DNA of 26,234 bases from a virus: the IMG/VR virus record IMGVR_UViG_3300046007_009330, positions 1 through 26,234 of that record; one strand, given 5' to 3'. The position numbers and the translations under genes were made by a program. This document shows, one piece after another, positions 7,869 through 15,157 of this stretch. Position 1 is the first letter of the stretch, and every line of letters begins with the position of its first letter. The notes under the pieces are model-generated. The model was not told the origin of the DNA. It searched no databases and saw only the letters and a program-made list of their open reading frames with translations.

Positions 7869-9700
7869 GTCCATCCGTAACCAAACTGCTCGATCTCATC
7901 GACGCTGGCAGCGTGAAGCCTGCGAATGCCCGCGAGGCAATCCGGCAAGCGGGCGGGGATGCGCTCTGCATTTTGGAGGCTGTGCGCTCTTTGGCGGCAG
8001 GTGCCACGTCGGCAGGAATGGGCATCAACGTCAAGGATAGCGCCTATGGAGCCAAAGGCGACGCGAAAAAAGTCACCGATGGTGCCAGCACGAATGGCAG
8101 CACGACGGTGACGAGTGCCAGCGGACTGTTTACGGCGGACGATGTAGGGAAAGTGATCTGGGGCGTGAAGACTTCCACGAAGGCGCTGGCGGTGCCACTT
8201 GGCACCATCGCCACCTATGTAAGTGCCACGGAAATCACCGTTAGTGTGGCGGCGACATCCACTGAGGCGGGTCTGCATCTCGTGTGGGGCACGAATGACA
8301 CGGCAGCCATTCAGGCCGCGCATGCAGCGGCGATGGCAATGCAGCCTCGCGGCCTCGTGACGGTGCCTGCGGGGGGCTACATCTTCGATGAAGTGCTGTT
8401 TGATTTCACCGAGGCCGCCCCCGTGAAAAGCGGCGGGGTGCTCGGCGCGGGCAGTGGCAGCACGATCTTTTATCCGTCTCCGGCGCATGATTTGGCCGGG
8501 ACTTCGATGCTGGCGATCACCGGCGGTAACAACAATTACACGCGGCTCGAAGGCTTTGCGGTGGACGGCTGTTATTTCCAATGGTCGGCCACGTTCAAGA
8601 ACGTTATCCAGCTCGCGGGATTCCTCATGGAAACCGTGCGGGATGTGCGGCTCGAGTTCCTTTATGGCATGACGGACGGGATTAAGGCGCTGGGTTATTT
8701 CACGAGCTTGGAGCGCGTCTATGTGGAATCGACCGCTTCGTATGGTGTGACCTTGGCGGCTGGCGGGAGCGCTTTCGTCAGCGATTCCGTGTTCGCGAAC
8801 TGCGTCAATTTCTCGCTGAACATCGAGAGCGTGGCGGGCACTTCGAACGCGAAGAGCTTTGTGCGTGTGCTGAATTCCTGGGTGGATGAAAGCGGATCTG
8901 GAGCCTTGTATACCACGGGCAGCACAGATGTGGTTCTGGAAGGCGTGCGCGTGAGCGGCCCGGTGGGCGCTGCTGGATTGCAGCTCGCCAGTTCCAGTGT
9001 GGTGCATGCCATTGGCTGCGAGCTACTACCATGGGGAACGACGGGAAATCGCCCTGGGGCCAATGTGGCAAGTGGCTGTGTGCTGCATGCCACGAACTGC
9101 CGCTTTGATGCGGCGGGCACGGGCAACGCACTGACCAATGCGGGCACGGTGCATCTGGTGAACTCACGGCTCACGGTGCTCGGCAGCGGTGTGGCTCTCG
9201 CCAACACGGGCACGGCCAATGATCTCGGCGGGAATGTCATCGCCAGCAGCAGCGGCACGGCAGCGGTGCGGTTTGCGGGGTTGGGGGCAAATACTTTCAC
9301 GGGGGCACAATCCTTGCCAACGGGTAGCGCTGCTGCACCCTCATTGACTGGACCTGACACCGATAGCGGGGTGTATTTCTCTGCCAACAACCAGATTGAT
9401 TTTGCCACGGGTGGAATTCGTCGCTGGTATATCGACAGCTCGGGCATTCTCCAAGGCGCAGGTCATGTCATCCAGAACAGCGGCAATGCCATCTTTGGCA
9501 ATGTGTTCGCTCGCGGTAATTTGTTGTCCATTGGGGCCTCTGATGATGTGAGTGTGCGTGGCGGTAGTGGATCGCCGGAGGGTGTCATCAGTGCGAAACA
9601 GGGCAGTGTTTACCTTCGCCACACAGATGGCGGCGCGGGCACCACGTTTTACGTCAAAGAAAGCGGCGGCACGGGCAACACCGGATGGGTCGCAAAGTAA
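7865..9700 (+). CDS. Tailspike / tail fibre with pectate-lyase-like beta-helix
   Basis: A 611-residue receptor-binding protein. Residues 1-45 form a short helical segment shared with the upstream microprotein. Residues of about 56-110 (GINVKDSAYGAKGDAKKVTDG) match the start of the pectate-lyase-3-like domain of phage tailspikes. Repetitive Gly/Ala/Ser/Val-rich sequence of about 130-480 fits a right-handed parallel beta-helix. The C-terminal part has SGVYFSANNQIDFATGGIRR and YIDSSG, a pattern frequent in phage fibre distal regions. The protein would sit at the tail tip, bind and possibly cleave surface polysaccharide. I cannot place catalytic residues with confidence. Its start overlaps the microprotein stop, so the two are probably translationally coupled. 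Confidence 0.82.
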   Translation: MSPSVTKLLDLIDAGSVKPANAREAIRQAGGDALCILEAVRSLAAGATSAGMGINVKDSAYGAKGDAKKVTDGASTNGSTTVTSASGLFTADDVGKVIWGVKTSTKALAVPLGTIATYVSATEITVSVAATSTEAGLHLVWGTNDTAAIQAAHAAAMAMQPRGLVTVPAGGYIFDEVLFDFTEAAPVKSGGVLGAGSGSTIFYPSPAHDLAGTSMLAITGGNNNYTRLEGFAVDGCYFQWSATFKNVIQLAGFLMETVRDVRLEFLYGMTDGIKALGYFTSLERVYVESTASYGVTLAAGGSAFVSDSVFANCVNFSLNIESVAGTSNAKSFVRVLNSWVDESGSGALYTTGSTDVVLEGVRVSGPVGAAGLQLASSSVVHAIGCELLPWGTTGNRPGANVASGCVLHATNCRFDAAGTGNALTNAGTVHLVNSRLTVLGSGVALANTGTANDLGGNVIASSSGTAAVRFAGLGANTFTGAQSLPTGSAAAPSLTGPDTDSGVYFSANNQIDFATGGIRRWYIDSSGILQGAGHVIQNSGNAIFGNVFARGNLLSIGASDDVSVRGGSGSPEGVISAKQGSVYLRHTDGGAGTTFYVKESGGTGNTGWVAK

Positions 9701-9722
9701 CCAATTCCACCTCACCACCACC

Positions 9723-10010
9723 ATGCCTTCTCCTCTTGAAAATCCCATCACGATTCCCGCCGTCCCTGAGCGCACCTTTGACGAGTGGTTTTACACCAAC
9801 TTCCGCTGTGCAAACCTGCACGATGCCGACAGCGCGACGCTGACCTTTGAGCGGGTGCCGCGTAGCTCTGACACCAAGGAGCTGCTGCATAGCCACGCGG
9901 AAACCGTCACACGTCCCTTCTGGCCTCTCGTCACGCCGGAGTCCCCTGCCTTCAACCCTCAAGCCGCGCAAGCTATGGCGGCTGTTCTTGCTGCTCTGCC
10001 AGCTTTGTGA
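9723..10010 (+). CDS. Small hypothetical protein before the lysis cassette
   Basis: A 95-residue protein starting at the ATG at 9723 within a run of ACC triplets (no Shine-Dalgarno). It contains IPAVPERTFDEWFYTNFRCAN and an Ala-rich C-terminal helix. There is no signal peptide and no recognised motif. It ends three bases before the holin-like gene, so it belongs to the same transcript as tailspike and lysis genes. It might be a minor tail or chaperone protein for the spike; this is a guess from position only. Confidence 0.65.
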   Translation: MPSPLENPITIPAVPERTFDEWFYTNFRCANLHDADSATLTFERVPRSSDTKELLHSHAETVTRPFWPLVTPESPAFNPQAAQAMAAVLAALPAL

Positions 10011-10013
10011 CCT

Positions 10014-10289
10014 ATGAGCGACGAAACCCTTACTCACCTTGTCACCGCAGCCATTGCGGAAAACCTCTCGCCGCTGCTCAAGTGGCTTTACGGCGTTTTC
10101 TTGGCCGTGGTGGTTGGCACGGCTTTCGTTGTTGGTATGGTCTATGACGTGAAGGGAGGCATCGAGGAAGCCAAACGCAATGCCGAGCAGGCTCGAAAAG
10201 CCGCCGAGGAAATGCGCGGGCTGGTCTTGGCGCACGATAAAAGCATCAACATCCTCGAATTTCGAGCCACGAAAGGAGGAGGCGAATGA
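10014..10289 (+). CDS. Holin-like small membrane protein
   Basis: A 91-residue protein with one strong transmembrane segment (WLYGVFLAVVVGTAFVVGMV, about residues 24-43), followed by a charged amphipathic coiled-coil (GGIEEAKRNAEQARKAAEEM). Size, single membrane span and position directly before a hydrolase and an endolysin fit a class III-type holin, or alternatively a spanin-like or membrane-anchoring helper. Holins form lesions in the inner membrane at a set time so that endolysin can reach the wall. The stop overlaps the region upstream of the next gene, and a strong Shine-Dalgarno (AAGGAGG) for that next gene lies inside its last codons. Confidence 0.6.
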   Translation: MSDETLTHLVTAAIAENLSPLLKWLYGVFLAVVVGTAFVVGMVYDVKGGIEEAKRNAEQARKAAEEMRGLVLAHDKSINILEFRATKGGGE

Positions 10290-10290
10290 T

Positions 10291-10893
10291 ATGATGAATA
10301 CCGTCTATATCCTCATCAACGGCATCCGCACCGACCCGGACGACCAACATGCCTGGACGGATCGGCTCTGCACGCTCCTGAACCTGCGCACGCCAAACAA
10401 CGTGAAGGCGGAAAAGTTCGAGTACCAGTGTTCAGCGACGTTCCGACGTGTGGGCCAGTCACAGCGGGCGCGGGATTTGATTGAGCGTGTCACGACCTAC
10501 CGCAATGAAGGCTGGCGCGTGGTTCTCATCGGCCATAGCAACGGCTGCGATTTGATCGCCCGTGTGGTTGGGCATTTGTATGTGCCCGAAGTTCACCTTT
10601 TCGCACCGGCTGCGGAGGATAATGACTTTGCGGAGGCGCTGGAACATCTGCGCATCTCACGGCTCTACATCTACGGGAGCCGAAACGACAAGGCGCTGAA
10701 ATTTGCCAGTTTCACCTCACGCATTCTTCGTTGGATGAGGTTGGGCTACGGCTCGCTCGGGCTTCGAGGTGCCGAGTTGGCGGCACGTTTCCCGCATCAA
10801 ACACGGGATCGTAGCCAGCATGATTTTGGACACTCGACGTGGTTTGAGCCGCAACGCATCGAGGAAACCCTGCGCCTTATTTTAACTCCATGA
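10291..10893 (+). CDS. Alpha/beta hydrolase in the lysis cassette
   Basis: A 200-residue alpha/beta-fold hydrolase. The opening strand YILINGIRTD is followed by RVVLIGHSNG, the nucleophile elbow with Ser83. The likely acid is Asp133 (YGSRNDKA) and the likely base is His181 (DFGHSTWF), so a full catalytic triad is visible. It is shorter than most lipases and has no signal peptide. It is preceded by a strong ribosome binding site (AAGGAGG at 10273-10279), unusual for this window, and its stop overlaps the endolysin start. Being placed between holin and endolysin, it may be a lysis esterase acting on envelope lipids or on an acylated cell-wall component, as LysB does in mycobacteriophages. Substrate is inferred from position only. 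Confidence 0.75.
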   Translation: MMNTVYILINGIRTDPDDQHAWTDRLCTLLNLRTPNNVKAEKFEYQCSATFRRVGQSQRARDLIERVTTYRNEGWRVVLIGHSNGCDLIARVVGHLYVPEVHLFAPAAEDNDFAEALEHLRISRLYIYGSRNDKALKFASFTSRILRWMRLGYGSLGLRGAELAARFPHQTRDRSQHDFGHSTWFEPQRIEETLRLILTP

Positions 10894-11453
10894 CCACCGA
10901 TCAAATCATTTTCATGCAAAAGCGCATCGGTGCCACGCCGGACGGCTTTTGGGGGCCGAAGTCGCAGGACAGGTGCCGCCTGTATTTGCGCTCGCTCATG
11001 CCTGCGAAGAATCCATGGCCCGCCAGCGATCAAACCAGCCTGACGAAGTTTTACGGCAAGCCCGGTGATGAGTCGCAACACACCGCGCTCGATGTCAGCG
11101 ACTTGGATGTGCGTTACGAAGGCAAACGCGTCAAAACCATCCGCTGCCACAAAAAAGTGGCCGCCAGTTTGAAGCGGGTGCTCGTCGCCATCTCGAAAGG
11201 TCCACACGCTTGGGTATTGCAACGATTCGCCGGATGCTACAACAACCGCCCGATGCGGGGCGGTAGCCTGCCCAGCCTGCATGCTAGAGCCGCCGCTACG
11301 GATTGGGATGCTGAAAATAACAGCTACAAAGCGAACTGGCCGCTCAGCGCATCAATGCCTCTCGAAGTCATGGAAGAGTTCTCGAAAGAAGGCTGGCTTT
11401 GCGCAGGCGCTTTCTGGAATTACGACGCCATGCATGCGCAAGCCACCCGCTAA
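10890..11453 (+). CDS. Endolysin: peptidoglycan-binding domain plus M15-type peptidase
   Basis: A 187-residue lysis enzyme. Residues 1-35 (FMQKRIGATPDGFWGPKSQD) match the short peptidoglycan-binding repeat with its typical ATPDGxWGPxS. The C-terminal domain carries the M15 (VanY/D,D-peptidase-like) zinc signature: SLHARAAATDWD with His131 and Asp138, and DAMHAQ with His182. These would cut peptide stems or cross-links in peptidoglycan. There is no signal peptide, so it depends on a holin for access. Its ATG overlaps the hydrolase stop (ATGA). Confidence 0.85.
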   Translation: MTTDQIIFMQKRIGATPDGFWGPKSQDRCRLYLRSLMPAKNPWPASDQTSLTKFYGKPGDESQHTALDVSDLDVRYEGKRVKTIRCHKKVAASLKRVLVAISKGPHAWVLQRFAGCYNNRPMRGGSLPSLHARAAATDWDAENNSYKANWPLSASMPLEVMEEFSKEGWLCAGAFWNYDAMHAQATR

Positions 11454-11467
11454 CCAAATACCACTTT

Positions 11468-12136
11468 ATGCCAGCTCCTACTCTCACAGGCATCTCACCC
11501 AGCATTGGCGCAATTGCGGGCGGCCAAACGGCAACTCTGACCGGCACAAACTTCACCGGCACCACGGGCGTCACCTTTGGGGGCGTTGCGGCCACGAATG
11601 TGACCGTCGTAAGCGCAACGGAGATTACTTGTGTGATTCCTGCGGGTAGCTTGGGCGTCGCCAGCGTGCTTGTGACCAACGGCAGCGGCACCAATGGGGC
11701 AAACTCGCTGTTTTTCTACATCCAGGCGCAACCGACTGACACTTACATCTACCTCAGAGGTGGTCGAGGAGACGGTTTTGTGCCTGAATGGACGGGAGTC
11801 GTCACGGAAGTCGAAACCGATGAAAAAAGCGACCCCTATCGGAACATTTTCCCTTCAAGCAAGGTCACGCCAGCATTCTCCACAGGCTCCATTGGCGGCA
11901 TCGCCGTATTTACTGCCACAAGCGCGAACGGTTTCTTGGACGACGGCGAAGCAATGACGGCGCTGAACCTATCCAACGTCAAAAGCCGCCTTTCCGATGA
12001 AGTTGGCGGGATCACTCCCCGCCAGTTTGATAAAGCTACAACGTGGCTCGTCTTTCTGTCCGCAAATGGCCTGACCTACGAGTTCCGAAAGGATTTGGTC
12101 ATTGGTCGGTCAAGCCAGCCGCGAGACAGCGACTAA
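11468..12136 (+). CDS. IPT/TIG-domain phage structural protein
   Basis: A 222-residue protein. Residues 1-90 form an Ig-like IPT/TIG domain: PTLTGISPSIGAIAGGQTAT, then LTGTNF, VTFGG and ITCVIPAGSLGVASVLVTN are the diagnostic strands. The remaining part is unrecognised but contains ordered-looking stretches (YIYLRGGRGDGF, TTWLVFLSANGL). Ig-like domains in phage usually decorate capsids or tails and bind carbohydrates weakly. The start is the ATG at 11468 with no Shine-Dalgarno. It opens the gene run that leads to the His-rich and glycosyltransferase-like genes. Confidence 0.75.
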   Translation: MPAPTLTGISPSIGAIAGGQTATLTGTNFTGTTGVTFGGVAATNVTVVSATEITCVIPAGSLGVASVLVTNGSGTNGANSLFFYIQAQPTDTYIYLRGGRGDGFVPEWTGVVTEVETDEKSDPYRNIFPSSKVTPAFSTGSIGGIAVFTATSANGFLDDGEAMTALNLSNVKSRLSDEVGGITPRQFDKATTWLVFLSANGLTYEFRKDLVIGRSSQPRDSD

Positions 12137-12145
12137 ACTACCGCC

Positions 12146-12949
12146 ATGCCCGTTACTTCTACATTTGATTGGATCGACACGCCCAAACCTACGGAGCGGG
12201 CGTTCAAGATCACAGCCAAAGAAGATCCATCGGACCAAATCCCTGATTTCATCAACCAGCGCATCACATGGGCGACTTGTCCGGGATGGATCAAGAAAGC
12301 CGAGAATGTACCGGTGAGCCTGCAAGGCTACACGCTCGTGCATGCCGCGAAGGCTGGATTCCAAACGCGAAACTTCTTCTTCGCCAAGACACGCACAACG
12401 GCGGAGCGCCGAACACCGTTTGAAACTACCTGGGTCACGCGGCCTTTCCCGTGGCCTACGGTGCTGCTCAAACTGTGGGCAGAGGAAGGCGTCATTCCAG
12501 TTTCCGCACTGTCGGCCGATGGGAATGTTCAAAGCGTTGGCGGCACGTTGTTTCGAGATCGGCACCGCCCTGGCGGATCATACCCGACCCTGTTCCGCAT
12601 TCAGCATTTCCTGTCTGAGCGCCCATTTCCCAAAAAGCGCCATCTTGCACCCATCCCAGACTCGATTTCATGGGAATGGGATGGCGTTCGAGGCTCCTTC
12701 CCGTCCTGCCTGCATCCCGGTGTTGTGGTCACGAACCAGTACACCACTGGCAATGTCGTCTTCGGCTTTGGGACGCCCACCAAAGAAATCGGCGGCGATC
12801 TGGTGCGCCAAGAATACCCTCCGACCGATATGGAGGATTGGGAACCTTTCGTCATCGAGGACACGCGCAACAATGTGCTCGGCACCTTGCAGCATCGCAT
12901 CGTCGTGAAGGCGTTTCCACCCATTGACGATCGGGAGGTGAAATCGTGA
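12146..12949 (+). CDS. Hypothetical phage protein, probably tail or tail-associated
   Basis: A 267-residue protein rich in aromatic residues and Pro, with many short beta-like segments (FQTRNFFFAKTRTT, WVTRPFPWPTVLLKLW, VVVTNQYTTGNVVFGFG). There is no signal peptide or membrane segment, and no enzymatic motif that I recognise. It starts ten bases after the IPT/TIG gene. Its stop overlaps the GTG start of the Pro-His protein, so the two are likely co-translated. The strong GGAGG at 12934-12938 inside its 3' end serves the next gene. Position suggests a virion component; function not known. Confidence 0.72.
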   Translation: MPVTSTFDWIDTPKPTERAFKITAKEDPSDQIPDFINQRITWATCPGWIKKAENVPVSLQGYTLVHAAKAGFQTRNFFFAKTRTTAERRTPFETTWVTRPFPWPTVLLKLWAEEGVIPVSALSADGNVQSVGGTLFRDRHRPGGSYPTLFRIQHFLSERPFPKKRHLAPIPDSISWEWDGVRGSFPSCLHPGVVVTNQYTTGNVVFGFGTPTKEIGGDLVRQEYPPTDMEDWEPFVIEDTRNNVLGTLQHRIVVKAFPPIDDREVKS

Positions 12950-13500
12950 TCGAAGCCGGGCGAGCCGTATCGCTTTTCGAGCAAGGCACGCACTCCATGA
13001 GTGGCAACGGGGCGCACACCTTCCAAGGTATCAGCCAGCCCTATGTGATTCATCAAGCGACACCGCTTCCGACTATTGAGCGGAAGCCGAACGTGTTGCA
13101 ACCGGCTGTTCCTCCGCCTGCGGGTAGCTCGCTGGGTGGTCTGTGGACCGGATGGCTGGTGAGTGTGGGGGTGCCGGTGACGCCTCCTGACCCGCACCCG
13201 CACCCGCATCCTGACCCGCACCCGCATCCTGACCCGCACCCGCATCCTCACCCGCACCCGCATCCTCACCCGCACCCGCATCCTCACCCTCATCCTCACC
13301 CTCATCCTCACCCGCACCCGCATCCTCACCCGCACCCGCATCCTCACCCGCATCCTCACCCGCACCCGCATCCTCACCCGCACCCGCATCCTCACCCTCA
13401 TCCTCACCCGCACCCGCATCCTCACCCGCACCCGCATCCTCACCCTCATCCTCACCCTCATCCTCCACCTCCTCACCCCCATCCCCATCCTCCCCCATGA
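12946..13500 (+). CDS. Protein with a C-terminal Pro-His dipeptide repeat tail
   Basis: A 184-residue protein. The first 80 residues are ordinary (AGRAVSLFEQGTHSMSGNGA, then a Pro-rich linker). From residue 81 to the end there is almost only alternating Pro and His: three Pro-Asp dipeptides near the start of the tail, about 43 Pro-His dipeptides, then PPPP and three more His. Such a tail would bind transition metals (Ni, Zn, Cu, Co, Fe) and be extended. It starts with GTG at 12946, supported by GGGAGG seven bases upstream, and overlaps the genes on both sides. The tail is encoded by in-frame 6/12/18-base DNA repeats, so its length probably varies. Metal binding is inferred from composition; the biological role is unknown. 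Confidence 0.75.
   Translation: MIEAGRAVSLFEQGTHSMSGNGAHTFQGISQPYVIHQATPLPTIERKPNVLQPAVPPPAGSSLGGLWTGWLVSVGVPVTPPDPHPHPHPDPHPHPDPHPHPHPHPHPHPHPHPHPHPHPHPHPHPHPHPHPHPHPHPHPHPHPHPHPHPHPHPHPHPHPHPHPHPHPHPHPHPPPPHPHPHPPP
13186..13461 (+). repeat. Hexamer-based tandem repeat encoding Pro-His
   Basis: Forty-six consecutive hexamers of the form CC(G/T)(C/G)A(C/T). Most are arranged in an 18-base unit (CCGCAC, CCGCAT, CCTCAC), with interspersed 12-base blocks of CCTCAT plus CCTCAC. The first, fifth and eighth hexamers are CCTGAC and encode Asp in place of His. Every unit is a multiple of three bases, so slippage or recombination changes protein length without breaking the frame. One strand is very C-rich and its complement G-rich. 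The opposite strand is also open and would read as Arg-Val/Met repeats, which I treat as a shadow. Confidence 0.95.
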
Positions 13501-14072
13501 TACATCCGGTCATTCCATTGGATCTACCTTCCACGGCCAGGGTCGTTTTGGTCGGGAATGGTCCCTCGTTGCTGGCGGCTGCCAAGGGCAACGACATTGA
13601 CGCTTTTGATGAGGTGGTGAGGTTCAATCGATTCAAACTGCGAGGTTTTGAAGTTCACACAGGGACGCGCACGACGCTCTGGAGCACGTTTGGACATGGC
13701 TATCTTCCTGGCGACGAGGATGTGAGGCCGGAGCGCATGATCTTTGTCTATGGGGAACGCGGCGAGCCTGCTTATCAGCCCCAGGAGATTTATCGCATTC
13801 CGAAGGCGTTCTACAATGAACAGTGGGAACGGCTGAAAAATCAGGCAAAACGCCCGTGCAGCATTAGTAGCGGTTTCGTGGTCACAATGTGGCTGCTCAA
13901 TGTGGTTGGGTTGGAACAGGTGACGCTGGCCGGGTTCGATCATTTTCGCAAAGACTTCAGCAACCAACACCATTATTACAACCCACGAGGCTACGGACGT
14001 CCGCCTGAGATGGCTGGCGATGCCGAAGCGGAATTGCTGGACGAACTGGGGGAAAAGATCATTAGATTATGA
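13497..14072 (+). CDS. GT29 (sialyltransferase)-like protein, stand-alone, possibly inactive
   Basis: A 191-residue protein with the sialyltransferase-type motifs of family GT29. The L-like motif is VVLVGNGPSLL, then IDAFDEVVRFNRF, GFEVHTGTRTT (residues 16-60). The S-like motif is SISSGFVVTMWLL, then VTLAGFDHF (122-150). HHYYN at 158-162 matches motif III. By hand alignment to the fused domain downstream, the histidine of the VS motif (H-x4-E) is Met172 here while Glu177 is kept, so the catalytic base of known GT29 enzymes may be missing. There is no membrane anchor, unlike eukaryotic relatives. Start and stop both overlap neighbours. Donor and acceptor sugars are unknown; a role in modifying host or virion glycans is inferred. 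Confidence 0.75.
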   Translation: MIHPVIPLDLPSTARVVLVGNGPSLLAAAKGNDIDAFDEVVRFNRFKLRGFEVHTGTRTTLWSTFGHGYLPGDEDVRPERMIFVYGERGEPAYQPQEIYRIPKAFYNEQWERLKNQAKRPCSISSGFVVTMWLLNVVGLEQVTLAGFDHFRKDFSNQHHYYNPRGYGRPPEMAGDAEAELLDELGEKIIRL

Positions 14073-15157
14073 ACGAACTCGATAAATACTTGGGGATCTA
14101 TGGCTCCGAAGGACTGCCTGGTTACGGGCATAGCAACCATGGTGCGCGTTCGATTGCTTTTCTTGAGAAATGGCAACCTCGTTCATTGGTGGACGTGGGT
14201 TGTGGTTTTAACGAATATTGCCAAGCTATCCGGCAGAAATTCAGCATTCGGGCCGTTGGCGTCGATTTTGCCTGTCCTGGCGCTGACATTAAAGCCGCTG
14301 CGACCTCTCTACCTTTTGCTGACCAGGAATTTGATGTTTTGACGTCGTTCGATTGCTTGGAGCATCTGTTGCCAGCGGAAGTTGAGGTGGCTTTGCTGGA
14401 GATGGCGCGGGTGAGTGCCCGCTTTGTATTCTCGATTTCTTATGCTCCCTCTAAATGCCGGTGGAAAGGACAAGGCCTGCATCCAACTGTCCATAGTGAG
14501 CAGTGGTGGATCTCCCAAATCATGCGAGCTGGCGGGGCAAAATTGGTGAAGGTGGGCAAGTTTTTAACGGGTGTCTGGCAGCGAAGGTTGCCGATAAAGC
14601 CGGGGGACTCCGTGGTGCTTGTTGGCAATGGTCCGTCGGTATTTCAATCCACCCGTGGGAAAATGATTGATGAATTTGATCACATCGTTCGGTTCAATCG
14701 TTTTGCGACTGCAGGTTTTGAGCGGTGGGTCGGCTCTCGCACGACTCTTTGGTCCGCCACGCCTTTAGCAGGGAAAGATGGCATCCGCCATGATGAGTGC
14801 TTGTCCATCAATGAAGGTGCGTTGGTTGGGGTGGCGTCTAACGTGCATGATGTGCCGGACCATTACCGACGCGAGGTGACAGAAGCCTTGTGCCAAAGAG
14901 CGCAGTGGATGACGGGATTTAGAACCGATAGCCGCAGGCGGATCAAACCTTCGTCTGGCCTGCTGGTGATCGCGTATTTAGCGGAAATTGTTGGAGTTCA
15001 CGTTTTGCACGCTGTGGGCTTTGATCATTTCGCGGGCACAATTGCCCATTATTGGGATACCGATCATGGGATTGCTGGGGACGCGTCTCACGACGGGCAA
15101 GTCGAGTCGCGCTTTTTTCAAGATTTGGTTTCCTCCGGTCGGGTTGTTTTACTGTGA
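14069..15157 (+). CDS. SAM methyltransferase fused to GT29 (sialyltransferase)-like domain
   Basis: A 362-residue two-domain protein. Residues of about 30-125 are a class I SAM-dependent methyltransferase: SLVDVGCGF (motif I, 39-47), VGVDFA (63-68), SLPFADQEFDVLTSFDCLEHL. Residues of about 178-362 are GT29-like: SVVLVGNGPSVF, IDEFDHIVRFNRF, GFERWVGSRTT, then KPSSGLLVIAYLA and HAVGFDHF. HYWD (327-330) and the H-x4-E motif (His341, Glu346) are complete, unlike in the upstream paralogue. A plausible activity is transfer of an acidic sugar plus methylation of the product, on surface glycans or phage components; this is inference. Its ATG overlaps the preceding stop, and its last nine bases overlap the convergent minus-strand gene. 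Confidence 0.82.
   Translation: MNELDKYLGIYGSEGLPGYGHSNHGARSIAFLEKWQPRSLVDVGCGFNEYCQAIRQKFSIRAVGVDFACPGADIKAAATSLPFADQEFDVLTSFDCLEHLLPAEVEVALLEMARVSARFVFSISYAPSKCRWKGQGLHPTVHSEQWWISQIMRAGGAKLVKVGKFLTGVWQRRLPIKPGDSVVLVGNGPSVFQSTRGKMIDEFDHIVRFNRFATAGFERWVGSRTTLWSATPLAGKDGIRHDECLSINEGALVGVASNVHDVPDHYRREVTEALCQRAQWMTGFRTDSRRRIKPSSGLLVIAYLAEIVGVHVLHAVGFDHFAGTIAHYWDTDHGIAGDASHDGQVESRFFQDLVSSGRVVLL

Noticed and set aside
13186-13461. CRISPR array
   Set aside because: The units are contiguous hexamers without unique spacers, and they code in frame.
12601-13488. Long minus-strand frame rich in Arg, Val and Met
   Set aside because: It is the complement of the Pro-His repeat and overlaps two well-supported plus-strand genes; its composition only reflects the repeat.
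13497-15157. Assignment to bacterial sialyltransferase family GT42
   Set aside because: The VxRFNRF, GFExxxGxRTT and HYWD...H-x4-E patterns fit GT29 better; GT42 shares only the general GNGPS start.
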